DNA of 64,000 nucleotides from Oenococcus sicerae (GCF_004102045.2 NZ_CP029684.2:806001-870000), one strand, 5' to 3'. Positions 15,204 to 23,878 are shown, counted from the first letter of the stretch. The notes: generated by a model from the letters alone, not told the origin. A program made the numbers and translations.

Positions 15204-15629
15204 TTAAAAGTAATTTTAATTTAACGCAGTTTTTTATCTAATTTCATGATGGGTTTCGTTTACTTTGATTCATATTTCTTCTTGATAATGAAATTTTTTT
15301 GGCAAATGGCCAGTCATTACAATTGTTTCTAATGCCAAAGTCAATAAAGAAGAAAAAGCCAAATGCGCAAGCGCTGTCTGTCCAATTGCGCTGTATATGG
15401 ATGAATTCTATCATGCGTGATATGTTCATTGTTTGATCTTCGGACCCATCAGATCATCGATGCTCGCCGGTTCGAAGCGCTTTATTGGGATCTTTGGGAA
15501 AACATCTGCTGTGTAGTTCTTGATTACAGGACGTCATACCAAATTTTTGTTAATTTGATATGATGTTTTTTTATTTTTCTTTAAAAAATACGTATCAATA
15601 ATTAGCTGGTTCAGAAAGGAGAAAAATAC
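15204..15629. other. 426-base region with coding remnants and a terminator
   Basis: No intact gene is seen. Two short plus-strand frames near 15330-15440 and 15435-15515 have protein-like composition but neither has a start with a ribosome-binding site; they may be fragments of a lost gene. A terminator-like hairpin lies at 15532-15578. Confidence 0.45.
15532..15578 (+). terminator. Hairpin terminator left of the bacteriocin locus
   Basis: TCATACCAAATT pairs with AATTTGATATGA (one G-U pair), followed by a long T run. It isolates the following genes from upstream transcription. Confidence 0.7.
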
Positions 15630-15908
15630 ATGAGCTCAGTTATGATTAAAAGATTAGTCAAACAGCTTAGCATTGCGTCTACTTGCTGGGCTGTGATTTT
15701 TTTGATTGATTATCTAATAGAACTGTTTCAAATCAATCATACGAGTACGATTACAACGTTGAGCGGCTTAAAAATCGTGACACAAATAACACCGCGTGAG
15801 TTAAATACTGAGTTTACTTTAACTTTTCAATCGCTATGCTTGTATCTAACTTTTGTAGTCATTTGGTTCGTTATTTATTCCGTGATTAAGTTCATGAAAA
15901 AAAGATAA
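15630..15908 (+). CDS. Small membrane protein next to the bacteriocin gene, candidate immunity
   Basis: 92 residues with AAAGGAG seven bases before the ATG. Two transmembrane segments (about 17-35 and 65-85) flank an extracellular-looking loop; both ends are basic (MIKRLVKQ at the start, KFMKKR at the end). It lies between a terminator and the 82-aa circular-bacteriocin-like precursor, 105 bases upstream of it. Circular bacteriocin clusters encode a small cationic membrane immunity protein, usually downstream; this is the only small gene adjacent to the operon and so the leading candidate. Family not recognised. Confidence 0.65.
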   Translation: MSSVMIKRLVKQLSIASTCWAVIFLIDYLIELFQINHTSTITTLSGLKIVTQITPRELNTEFTLTFQSLCLYLTFVVIWFVIYSVIKFMKKR

Positions 15909-16013
15909 TATTTTAAATTTACGCTGTGATTGCGTCTAATTGTAATGGACGTCGTTTGCCTCAATAATCTGGTAAACGCTAGGTTCATAAATAACGCATC
16001 AAGGAGAATTTGC

Positions 16014-16262
16014 ATGAATAAATTATTATCTATGATATTTGCATTAACAGGAACATTTGGTATTTCAGCCGGGGCGGCTAAAGCTGTTTATCCAATTTTG
16101 GTCGCTGCTTTTAGTAGGGGTTCGATCACGTTAGGGCGAGCAATTGCCTTAACGGCCGCAACAGGCGTGGGCGCTTTAATCGCCGCAACCGTGATCGGTT
16201 TTGGCGGTATGTATATCAGCAAAAAATTAAAAGCAGGAAAGGGCGCGACAATCGCTTGGTAA
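16014..16262 (+). CDS. Circular bacteriocin precursor (AS-48/uberolysin-like)
   Basis: An 82-residue precursor with AAGGAG seven to eight bases upstream of the ATG; an earlier in-frame start at 15930 lacks one. The region from Leu11 (LTGTFGISAGAAKAV) lines up with the remembered uberolysin start (LAGYTGIASGTAKKV), and the C terminus GATIAW resembles that of enterocin AS-48 (RAVIAW). A 10-residue leader would leave a 72-residue ring closed between Leu11 and Trp82. That ring has seven Lys/Arg, no Asp or Glu, no cysteine, and four or five hydrophobic helices with the basic patch near the end, the hallmark of the family. The downstream genes fit. The exact cleavage site is inferred. Confidence 0.85.
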   Translation: MNKLLSMIFALTGTFGISAGAAKAVYPILVAAFSRGSITLGRAIALTAATGVGALIAATVIGFGGMYISKKLKAGKGATIAW

Positions 16263-16310
16263 ATGACATTACTCATATAAATTAAATGACTTATTTATCA
16301 TAGAGAAGCA

Positions 16311-17804
16311 ATGCTGAAAATTGTATTTTTAGAATCCAAAGCTTTTTACAGAGAGATAGTATCAGACAAATTGTCTTTGTGGATCACGCTGTTTAGTTTG
16401 TCACTTTTAACTCTGATGAGCTATGCTATAGGATTATTCTTTCAAGATGATATTCAATCCAATTATCAATTGTTAAGCAATATCTTGTTAGCCTCGTCTA
16501 CGATTGGATTGAGTGGTGGCTTGGATCTGTTTAATCGCTTTATTCGGTCTAATAAAAATGATGTAACCGCTGTTTGGCCAAGGAAAAAACCTTTTGTCTT
16601 AATTGTTAAATCATTTAAATACGAAATGCTGGATAATGTCATTTATCTTGTTTTTTTGTTGGTTTTTGCGATACCGTTATTGCAAAATTTTCGGCCCTAT
16701 ATCACGCTGGTAATCCTACTAGCCTTAATTATCTTTAATTGTTTGCGAAAAGTAAAACAAATTACCAGACTTTATACTCGAAAAAATCTATTTAATTGGT
16801 TATCAACTGGTGTTGGTTATTTGATCGAACTCCTAGTCATCAACACGGTTTTTGCGGTTCATTCTGTTGTTGAATTGACAAATTGGCTGACCTTTTCAAA
16901 ACTTTTGACGACTGATATTCGCCAGACGGTGATTGCACGTCCGGACTATCTGTTGATTTGTAGCGCATGCTTGATGTTGTTACCGATTCTCGTCTTTACC
17001 TATTACGTTCTTGCTGATAGGACGACTGCGGCCGTAAAAAATCAGCCCCAACTCACGGGAACTTTTCTTTATCGATTTGTTGTGGCTAATAAATTATTGA
17101 ATGGCAACGCAATTAGTAAAAGAGCTATTGATAAATTAGTGGAAACTGGATACTGGCAGCAGTCTCAACGAGATTTGTTTTTAGCCGTCTTAGCCATTTT
17201 GCTATCTTATGTTATTTCGGCCGTTTTGCATGTGTCTATAATACCCAGCAGACTTACGGCGGTGTTCTTTATTAGCATTTTTCTGATAAAAACCGTCACT
17301 AGTTTTCAAGCAAAAGTTCAAGATGATTTCAATGGCGAGATCACGATGCATCTTTTGTGTCCTGGTATGCTAATGTACGTAATTAGAAAATATCAGATCT
17401 TCCTAGGCTTTGTCGGCATGATTCAAATTTTTGTCTTACTGTTAGTGCTACATCTATTTGATTTTGTTTTTCTGATCTTTTGTAAGGAATTTATTTTGAT
17501 GTCGATGTCACTGCTGGCTAATTTGCAGCTCAGTAGTTTATTGTCTCGTCTTTTTGTTCGTTATCGACAATCAGATGCTGTCTGGCCGACAGTTGGTCTT
17601 TTAGCTACTGGGGCTGCTGTGGCAATGGTCACAGAAATAGTTTGCATGCCGATGTATTTTATGTCGGCTTTGCAGTGGCATGATGCTTGGATTTTTGTGG
17701 GACAGATCATATTCTTAGCGCTAGTGTATGCCTTAAGTGTTTATTTGATTGGCAAGTGTCAACGAAATTTTTATGGTGAGTATAAAAAGTATGCAGCTAA
17801 ATAA
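16311..17804 (+). CDS. Large multi-span protein of the circular bacteriocin operon
   Basis: 497 residues with about ten hydrophobic segments spread along the chain and no ATPase motif. In the AS-48 cluster the gene after the structural gene (as-48B) encodes a large membrane protein of similar size and plan, thought to act in maturation or export; position and architecture match, but I cannot show homology by eye. The start has a weak AGAGAAG directly upstream. The next gene begins three bases after the stop, so the operon is tightly coupled. Alternative: the permease half of the ABC transporter encoded at the end of the operon. Confidence 0.7.
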   Translation: MLKIVFLESKAFYREIVSDKLSLWITLFSLSLLTLMSYAIGLFFQDDIQSNYQLLSNILLASSTIGLSGGLDLFNRFIRSNKNDVTAVWPRKKPFVLIVKSFKYEMLDNVIYLVFLLVFAIPLLQNFRPYITLVILLALIIFNCLRKVKQITRLYTRKNLFNWLSTGVGYLIELLVINTVFAVHSVVELTNWLTFSKLLTTDIRQTVIARPDYLLICSACLMLLPILVFTYYVLADRTTAAVKNQPQLTGTFLYRFVVANKLLNGNAISKRAIDKLVETGYWQQSQRDLFLAVLAILLSYVISAVLHVSIIPSRLTAVFFISIFLIKTVTSFQAKVQDDFNGEITMHLLCPGMLMYVIRKYQIFLGFVGMIQIFVLLLVLHLFDFVFLIFCKEFILMSMSLLANLQLSSLLSRLFVRYRQSDAVWPTVGLLATGAAVAMVTEIVCMPMYFMSALQWHDAWIFVGQIIFLALVYALSVYLIGKCQRNFYGEYKKYAAK

Positions 17805-17807
17805 AAA

Positions 17808-18317
17808 ATGTTTGCCGTGGACCAAGCTCTGAAGATATCTTTCGTGATCAGTTGTGGATTGGCAATCCTAGCTTTTTTCATTGGTACGCAATTAATTGGA
17901 CTATTTCAGTCAAATGATCAAACAGTTACGATGTCGGTTATTGAAATTTTTTGCCACAATGTTCTGATTTCATTCATATTGATTCTAAGTGTTTTCAGCT
18001 ATGGGCTGATATCCCTACTCCTCATAGCAAGTAATTTTCTGATATTTGGTATGCAGCTAACCGCCATGGTGACAAAGGTTGGTTTTTGGCATATGACAGA
18101 AAAAATATTTTGGCATGCTTTGTTTGAGTTACCAGCGATCATGATCGCAGCCTCTTTTGGTTTTTATTTATTTGTTTCGCAATTGGTCTTGAGTCAAAAA
18201 TTTAATCGAAACAAGTTTTGCTGGTTGATGACGAGATTGACCAGCTTGGTATTGGCACTTGATTTGATTGCGTCAATCGTTGAAGTTTATGTGAGCAACG
18301 GGATAGGTGAACCATGA
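17808..18317 (+). CDS. SpoIIM/DUF95-family membrane protein
   Basis: 169 residues, about five membrane segments. The pattern NVLISFILILSVFSYGL with the later HALFELPAIMIAASFGFYL is the SpoIIM (DUF95) signature. Such proteins are a constant partner of circular bacteriocin genes (CclC, As-48C, UblC types) and are thought to act in maturation or export. This is the strongest independent support for reading the operon as a circular bacteriocin cluster. Spacing is three bases to the gene before and a four-base ATGA overlap with the gene after. Confidence 0.75.
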   Translation: MFAVDQALKISFVISCGLAILAFFIGTQLIGLFQSNDQTVTMSVIEIFCHNVLISFILILSVFSYGLISLLLIASNFLIFGMQLTAMVTKVGFWHMTEKIFWHALFELPAIMIAASFGFYLFVSQLVLSQKFNRNKFCWLMTRLTSLVLALDLIASIVEVYVSNGIGEP

Positions 18318-18889
18318 TTAAAAACGCATTTAACAAAAGAAACGTCTTCATTTTCATGATTTTAAGTCTTATTTTCTATTCAATTATTTTTGTGACTTTT
18401 AAGAATTTTGGCAGTGTTTTTTTAGATAATGCGCTGACGCTGACACAGGCAGATCAGCCATTTTTAATTAAATTTTTCACCAATTTGCAGCGTGTTTATA
18501 GCAATGCTGTGATTCAGATTATTTTTCGGTTACTCCAATTTGCGATAATGTTTTTCCTATTGAAAGCCATGCTGAGAGTCTGTTTTGTATTGGAAAATAA
18601 ATTAAGAAAAGTTGTACTCGAGCATGAGCGGTCAATCAATGATCAATTTTTATTGAAGATCGTATTCATTAATAGTGCGGGTCAATTATGTTTAGCTCTA
18701 TTGACGATTGTGTTAGGAGAGCAGCTGATCATGTTTTCGGCTGAGGCCTATGCCGTGTATGGCTTATGTCTCCTGGTCGTCAAACTGGTCTTTGCTTTTT
18801 TACCCTACATCAAAAAGAGTGGTGCTGGACTTTCCTGCATATTTTACAGTGTGTTTCAAATAATTATTTTGATTGGAATGGTGATTTAA
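18314..18889 (+). CDS. Membrane protein of the circular bacteriocin operon
   Basis: 191 residues with four or five hydrophobic segments (about 12-30, 70-90, 115-135, 145-165 and 172-190) and a charged central part. Its position between the SpoIIM-like gene and the ABC ATPase is that of as-48C1 in the AS-48 cluster. It is probably an accessory or permease subunit working with the ATPase. The start overlaps the previous stop (ATGA) and its stop overlaps the next start (TAATG). Family not recognised directly. Confidence 0.65.
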   Translation: MIKNAFNKRNVFIFMILSLIFYSIIFVTFKNFGSVFLDNALTLTQADQPFLIKFFTNLQRVYSNAVIQIIFRLLQFAIMFFLLKAMLRVCFVLENKLRKVVLEHERSINDQFLLKIVFINSAGQLCLALLTIVLGEQLIMFSAEAYAVYGLCLLVVKLVFAFLPYIKKSGAGLSCIFYSVFQIIILIGMVI

Positions 18890-19602
18890 TGACCTACTTA
18901 TCTTTAAAAAATATAAGCAAAAGTTATGATGGCAAAATAGTTTTTCATAACCAGAATTTTGATTTTTCGCAAAATGAAATTGTTTTCTTTGTGGGGAAAA
19001 ACGGTGTGGGCAAAACAACTCTCATGGAAATCATCATTGGTTTGAATCAACCTGATCAAGGTACGATTATGTTAGATGATCGCGAACTCCGAATACCCTA
19101 CGATGTATCAGCACGAAAACAACTATCTTTTCTGCCGACCGAAAATCAATTGGTTAACTATTTAAATGCCAAAGAAAATCTAGCTTATTTTGCCGAAATA
19201 TATCGCATCAAAGATTATGAGCCAACTATTAGCGGTTTGATTAAAAACTATTTGTTTGCCGACCAAGAAAAAAAGCTTGTCAAAGATTACTCGACCGGGA
19301 TGAAGCGACGTCTCAGCTTGGCATTGATTGATTTGATAGATGCTCCGGTCATTATCTTAGACGAACCCAGTCTGGGGCTGGATATTTATAATACGGATTT
19401 TTTGCGCAAACAGCTATGGGCTTATCGCCAAGCTGGAAAACTCGTGATCGTGACCAGCCATGACCTTTTATTATGCCGACGTTTGGCAGACCGCGTCTAT
19501 TTGTTTTCTAATGATCGAGTTGTTGAATATCGAGGAAAAGCCATGCGGAATTTGGAGCAAGGCATTTTAGATAGTTATGAAACAACTCAATCAAGCGTCT
19601 AA
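18889..19602 (+). CDS. ABC transporter ATPase of the circular bacteriocin operon
   Basis: 237 residues from the ATG in the TAATG overlap (MTYLSLKNISKSYDG). Walker A is GKNGVGKTTL near residues 35-44, the signature motif is a degenerate STGMKRRLSLA, and Walker B is VIILDEPSLGLD, followed by the His-switch TSHD. It belongs to the CcmA/bacitracin-type subfamily used for peptide export and self-protection, like As-48D and CclT. It probably powers export of, or immunity to, the peptide through the membrane proteins encoded just before. The 3' end overlaps convergent mutY by 12 bases, which closes the operon. Confidence 0.85.
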   Translation: MTYLSLKNISKSYDGKIVFHNQNFDFSQNEIVFFVGKNGVGKTTLMEIIIGLNQPDQGTIMLDDRELRIPYDVSARKQLSFLPTENQLVNYLNAKENLAYFAEIYRIKDYEPTISGLIKNYLFADQEKKLVKDYSTGMKRRLSLALIDLIDAPVIILDEPSLGLDIYNTDFLRKQLWAYRQAGKLVIVTSHDLLLCRRLADRVYLFSNDRVVEYRGKAMRNLEQGILDSYETTQSSV

Positions 19603-20712
19603 AGAAGTGATACGTTCAGTCATTTTTTGTTGCACTTTAGGGAAAGCTGTGTCAAGAAAATCTTGTTGACTAAACCAGTTTCCAGGAAAAAAGCTTAAGT
19701 TGACCTTGCTGGATAATTCGGCGGCCAGCAGGTGAATGGTCCACTTTTGATGGGTGAAAGTATGAATGACTGCTTTCACGGGTAACGGCTGGATATTGAG
19801 GAGCAATTGATAGTTGTGTTTAAAATAGCGAGTTAAGGCAGTCATCATGTCGGATTCAGTTAGGAATTCATCTTTGCCGTCAAAAGTTAATAATTCAGTT
19901 TCTGTCACTAAAGGGAAAGTCCAAAAATCAGCGAGAATACCTGTATCTGGTCTCTTTTGCATCAAAATACCAGCTGATGATCTCACAACTAAGCCATAAT
20001 AAGTGATTGCTTTGGGACGTGGTTTTTTATTTTTAACTGGATAGTTTAACTCAATACCATCTATAAAGGACTGATCGAATTCTTTCACTGGAGAATGACT
20101 AGAATCTGGATTGGCCGCTGTCATGTAGCTTGAACCCAGATCCATAACAGCTTGATTAAAATCACCCGGGCGGTCTTTAGAAATGATTTTCCCAATTATT
20201 TTTTCAAACAGTTGTCGTGTGTGTGGTTGACTGATTTCGTCATCAATTTCTAGTAAACGTGAAAAAACGCGAAAAGCATTTCCGTCTACGGCTGGAACTG
20301 CTTGATTAAAGGCGATACTGGCAATCGCACCAGCTGTATAAGGGCCAATACCAGCCAGTTGTTGTAGAGCTTCACTGGTTTTCGGCCACTTGCCGTGATA
20401 GTCATCAACTAATTGTTTGGCCGCCTTTTGTAAATTACGGGCGCGAGAATAATAGCCAAGGCCCTCCCAAGCCTTCATGAGCTTGCCTTCATCCGCTGAT
20501 GCCAGCTTTTCAATAGTTGGAAAATCAGCCATAAAACGTTCGTAATAAGGGATCACAGTCTGGACTTGAGTCTGCTGCAGCATAATTTCTGATATCCAGA
20601 CGTGATAAGGATCATGATCCTGGCGCCAGGGCAGATCGCGTTTATTATGATCGTACCAATCTAATAAAGTTATTTGAAACGAGTGAATTTTATCATCTGA
20701 CCATTCAATCAT
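19591..20712 (-). CDS. mutY: A/G-specific adenine glycosylase MutY lacking the Fe-S cluster
   Basis: Removes adenine mispaired with 8-oxoguanine. The helix-hairpin-helix (LAGIGPYTAGAIASIAF) with catalytic Asp (PAVDGNAFRVFSR) is intact, as is the N-terminal motif WISEIMLQQTQV and the C-terminal NUDIX-like domain. The region after DFNQAVMDLGSSY, where four cysteines normally hold a [4Fe-4S] cluster, has none (MTAANPDSSHSPVKEF); there is no cysteine in the protein. Cluster-free MutY proteins are known in some lactic acid bacteria, so the enzyme may be active. Start ATG 20712 preferred over GTG 20742; GAGGAG lies about 12 bases upstream. 373 residues. Confidence 0.92.
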   Translation of the reverse strand: MIEWSDDKIHSFQITLLDWYDHNKRDLPWRQDHDPYHVWISEIMLQQTQVQTVIPYYERFMADFPTIEKLASADEGKLMKAWEGLGYYSRARNLQKAAKQLVDDYHGKWPKTSEALQQLAGIGPYTAGAIASIAFNQAVPAVDGNAFRVFSRLLEIDDEISQPHTRQLFEKIIGKIISKDRPGDFNQAVMDLGSSYMTAANPDSSHSPVKEFDQSFIDGIELNYPVKNKKPRPKAITYYGLVVRSSAGILMQKRPDTGILADFWTFPLVTETELLTFDGKDEFLTESDMMTALTRYFKHNYQLLLNIQPLPVKAVIHTFTHQKWTIHLLAAELSSKVNLSFFPGNWFSQQDFLDTAFPKVQQKMTERITSLDA

Positions 20713-20770
20713 ATTAAGGAAACTCCTCAATTTATGATACACATTTATGATTGTTATTCTGAGTCCTATT

Positions 20771-20802
20771 AAAAACCATCATGCTGTGACATGATGGTTT
20801 TT
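20771..20802. terminator. Hairpin upstream of mutY, downstream of the aminotransferase side
   Basis: A perfect 13-base stem AAAAACCATCATG/CATGATGGTTTTT with a six-base loop. The A and T tracts make it usable on both strands; it most likely terminates minus-strand transcripts of the aminotransferase gene. Confidence 0.75.
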
Positions 20803-20924
20803 GCTGACGGATTATTTTTTGTTTACGCCAATTTGACGTTTAGTAGTCTACTCTGTGTGCAAGATGCTTGACTGTGTATGCCGAATTGATGTGATTTGAA
20901 ATATTTTTTGAAGCTATCAATCGT

Positions 20925-22124
20925 TCAGACGTTGACAGTCTGGTCTTGCCAGGCTTGACTAAGTGCTTCGCCTAATTTTTGAATACCAAGTTTGATGTTG
21001 CTGATTGATTCGCCTGTGAAGTTAATGCGGGCGCCGTTTTTAATACTTCCGGAAGGATACAGATTAGTCGATGGCGTGAAACGAACGTTAGTATTGATTA
21101 ATTGCTGATCTGAAAAGCGGTCCATATCAAAACCTGTTGGCATCGTTAACCAGATGAAAAAACCGCCTTGAGGATCAGTGAATTTTGCGTTACGTGGCAT
21201 GTAAGCTTTCATTGCTTGGATCATGGCATTCTTTTTTTCACGATAGTTGTTTTTAAGGATCTCGATATGGTCATCTAACTCATTTTCTTCCAAGTATTCA
21301 TTTAAAATGGACATTGTCAGGTTGCTGGATTCAATATCAGCAGCACTTTTCAAATTTAGCAAGTCTTTAAATAAATGATCTTCAGCGGTTAACCAGCCTA
21401 AGCGTAGACTTGGTGCGATAATTTTTGAAAAACTGCTGACATAAATGACGCGTCCTTGTGTGTCAAAAGATTTAATAGTTGGCAAACTCTCACCACTATA
21501 ACGCAAGTCACGATAAGTACCGTCTTCCAGGATGACAACATCATATTCATTGGCTAGTTCAAGGACACGCTGGCGTTTCGCCAGGGACATTACTGCGCCT
21601 GTCGGATTCTGAAAATCTGGTACTGTATAGATCATTTTGATATTATGCTGTTTCAGAATTTTTTCCAAGATTTCGACATTCATGCCGTCTGCTTCAATTG
21701 GCACTTCGTAAAAAGTCGGTTCGTAGGCTTGAAAGGCTGCCAGAGCACCAATATAAGTCGGGCCTTCGACAATTAGACCATCATTTTCATTCAATATTAA
21801 TCGGGCGGCGAGATCAATTCCTTGTTGAGCGCCTTGTGTCAGCATAACGTGTGTGGCATCTGTCTTGATATTATCTTTATCAGCTGTTCTTGCAACTAGC
21901 TTTTCCCGCAAGGATGCTAAACCCAGACTATTTTTATACTGCAGCAAATTTTGTGATGATGTGGTGAAAGTAGTCGCTGCTGCTTGTGCTAATGCCTTTT
22001 GTGGAAACAGGTTAGCATCAGGGTAACCGGCTGAAAAAATAATTTGGTCTGCTTTCGCTGTTTGAAAAAGTTTATCTAATCCACTGTTTGATGTTCTTTG
22101 AACTCTGCTTGCAACATGATTCAT
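20925..22124 (-). CDS. PLP-dependent aminotransferase (class I/II, LysN/2-aminoadipate type)
   Basis: A 399-residue fold-type I aminotransferase. Visible motifs: TQGAQQGIDLAARLI (cofactor phosphate region), YTVPDFQNPTGAVM (conserved NPTG), VSSFSKIIAPSLRLGWL with the PLP-lysine in SFSKI, and the C-terminal substrate Arg region ARINFTG. It resembles the MocR-domain-like, 2-aminoadipate/aromatic aminotransferase subgroup without the DNA-binding domain. The start (MNHVASRVQRT) follows GAGGTGA, so the longer frame from 22166 is rejected. A LysR regulator is transcribed divergently and may control it. The amino acid substrate cannot be read. Confidence 0.85.
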   Translation of the reverse strand: MNHVASRVQRTSNSGLDKLFQTAKADQIIFSAGYPDANLFPQKALAQAAATTFTTSSQNLLQYKNSLGLASLREKLVARTADKDNIKTDATHVMLTQGAQQGIDLAARLILNENDGLIVEGPTYIGALAAFQAYEPTFYEVPIEADGMNVEILEKILKQHNIKMIYTVPDFQNPTGAVMSLAKRQRVLELANEYDVVILEDGTYRDLRYSGESLPTIKSFDTQGRVIYVSSFSKIIAPSLRLGWLTAEDHLFKDLLNLKSAADIESSNLTMSILNEYLEENELDDHIEILKNNYREKKNAMIQAMKAYMPRNAKFTDPQGGFFIWLTMPTGFDMDRFSDQQLINTNVRFTPSTNLYPSGSIKNGARINFTGESISNIKLGIQKLGEALSQAWQDQTVNV

Positions 22125-22264
22125 TTTGTTCACCTCGATAAGAAAATTAAAAGTCAGACTAATCATGTCTGCGCTTTTCTCTTTTCATGGTAAGCTCAGT
22201 TTATGGATAAGTAAAATTCAACTTTTTCACATATTGATGAAATTTATTCAACTAAAGGATTATC

Positions 22265-23161
22265 ATGACTAATTTTTCATATCAAGTTTTTTCAGCAGTC
22301 ATTCAAAAGGGTACTTTTTTTCAAGCAGCGCAGCTATTAAATGTCACGCCTAGTGCTGTGAGTCATTCGATTAATCAACTGGAGAATGAGCTGGGTTTTC
22401 CATTATTTTTGCGCAATCATAATGGTGTTGAATTAACAAATGATGGGAAAACTGTGCTGCCCATCATTCGGAGAATTTTGAACACCGAGGAACAGCTTCA
22501 TCAAGTAGCTGATAATATCAAAGGCCTCAATGATGGCCGAGTGCGAATTGGTGCCTTTAGCAGTGTTTGCATTAATTGGCTGCCAACAATTTTGCAGCAT
22601 TTTAAAGATGACTATCCCCACGTTGAAGTCACGATTTTTCAGGGAACCTTTAATCAAATTATCGCTGGTATTCACGATGGATCAATTGATGTTGGTTTTA
22701 GTTTGCTACCGATCGATGATCATTTACTAGTTGAACCTTTGATTCAAGATCCGATTTATTGTGTGGCACCGTCGAATTTTGTTCCAAAAGACAAAAAAGT
22801 TGTCACTAAAAAAGATATCGGTGATCACCGTTTTATCTTGCAGCAAATCGATTATGATCGTGATACTAAAAATGCTTTGGATCGTTATGATGTTAACCCG
22901 AACTCGCTTACTTATTCAATAGATGATCAGTCGATTTTATCAATGGTGGAAAGTGGTCTGGGTCTTGGGATCTTGCCGAAATTAGCTTTAAAAAAATTAT
23001 CTGGGGATGTTCATATTTATCCTTTTGACAAACAATTTGCCCGCACGATCTGTTTAGTTGCTAATAAACTGCAGGCACAGACACCATCCACGAAGCAAAT
23101 GATTGCCGCTATTAACGCTTTTTTGAAGGAAACCTATGCCCAGCAGCTTTTGATCGATTGA
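22265..23161 (+). CDS. LysR-family transcriptional regulator
   Basis: 298 residues. The N-terminal winged helix-turn-helix is clear (FFQAAQLLNVTPSAVSHSIN, then QLENELGFPLF), followed by the two-lobed periplasmic-binding-like effector domain. It is divergent from the aminotransferase gene with about 140 bases between the starts, the usual arrangement for a LysR regulator and its target. Effector unknown. A good terminator follows (23175-23206). Confidence 0.9.
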   Translation: MTNFSYQVFSAVIQKGTFFQAAQLLNVTPSAVSHSINQLENELGFPLFLRNHNGVELTNDGKTVLPIIRRILNTEEQLHQVADNIKGLNDGRVRIGAFSSVCINWLPTILQHFKDDYPHVEVTIFQGTFNQIIAGIHDGSIDVGFSLLPIDDHLLVEPLIQDPIYCVAPSNFVPKDKKVVTKKDIGDHRFILQQIDYDRDTKNALDRYDVNPNSLTYSIDDQSILSMVESGLGLGILPKLALKKLSGDVHIYPFDKQFARTICLVANKLQAQTPSTKQMIAAINAFLKETYAQQLLID

Positions 23162-23174
23162 TTAGTGCGTCAAA

Positions 23175-23206
23175 AAAACTAGTAAACGCAATCGTTTACT
23201 AGTTTT
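23175..23206 (+). terminator. Intrinsic terminator after the LysR gene
   Basis: A perfect 14-base stem AAAACTAGTAAACG/CGTTTACTAGTTTT with loop CAAT. Likely bidirectional between the convergent LysR and ribB genes. Confidence 0.85.
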
Positions 23207-23239
23207 CTATTTGTCGTCTATCAATGACTTAATAATAAT

Positions 23240-23878
23240 TTACATGATCGATGCTTTATCGGTTTGCTTTTTCAGATAAGCAACCAGTTGCTTAATGGTG
23301 ATAAAGGGTAAATTAAATTTTTCAGACATTTCTTCCAAATAGTCTTGCCGTGCCATATGGCCATCGGGCAAGACTATTTCACAAATAGCACCAACTGCCG
23401 TTTCACCGGCTAATTTTGCAAGATCTACAGCCGCTTCAGTGTGGCCATCTCTTTGTAATGTACCGCCTGTAACAGCAACCAAGGGGAATGAGTGGCCTGG
23501 ATGAACAAAGTCACTGGCTTTAACATCTGTTTTGGCTAATTGCCTGATCGTTGCGGAACGGTCAAAGGCTGAGATACCAGTCGTGACACCAGTTGCTTCG
23601 TGATTGCCATCTAAGGAAATCGTAAAAGCGGTGTTGTTGATTTCGGTATTGTTTTCAACCATAGGTTTCAATGCTAGTTTTTCGGCTAATTCGGCTGAAA
23701 TTGGTGTGCAAAGTAACCCACGTGCATGTGTGATCATGAAATTAACATTTTCAGGCGTCATTTTAGAACCGACTCCTAGTAAGTCACCTTCGTTTTCGCG
23801 CCCTTCGTTATCGGCGATTATAATCAGGCCGCCATCTTTTAATTGCTGTACTGCTTGCTCGATCGTTGAATAGCTCAT
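23240..23878 (-). CDS. ribB: 3,4-dihydroxy-2-butanone 4-phosphate synthase
   Basis: Makes the four-carbon precursor of riboflavin from ribulose 5-phosphate. 212 residues with ADNEGRENEGDLLG (metal and substrate acidic motif), THARGLLCTP, STGISAFDR-type residues (TTGISAFDRSATI) and GHSFPLVA. It is a stand-alone enzyme, not fused to GTP cyclohydrolase II. No other rib gene and no FMN riboswitch is visible in the window. Isolated ribB genes exist in lactic acid bacteria that import riboflavin; its role here is unclear. Upstream is a 24-base palindrome (23926-23949). Confidence 0.92.
   Translation of the reverse strand: MSYSTIEQAVQQLKDGGLIIIADNEGRENEGDLLGVGSKMTPENVNFMITHARGLLCTPISAELAEKLALKPMVENNTEINNTAFTISLDGNHEATGVTTGISAFDRSATIRQLAKTDVKASDFVHPGHSFPLVAVTGGTLQRDGHTEAAVDLAKLAGETAVGAICEIVLPDGHMARQDYLEEMSEKFNLPFITIKQLVAYLKKQTDKASIM

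Noticed and set aside
15460-15480. GGTTCGAA stretch as a duplicated tRNA end (att site)
   Set aside because: Only about eight bases match the tRNA T arm; the acceptor part is absent, so it is chance similarity.
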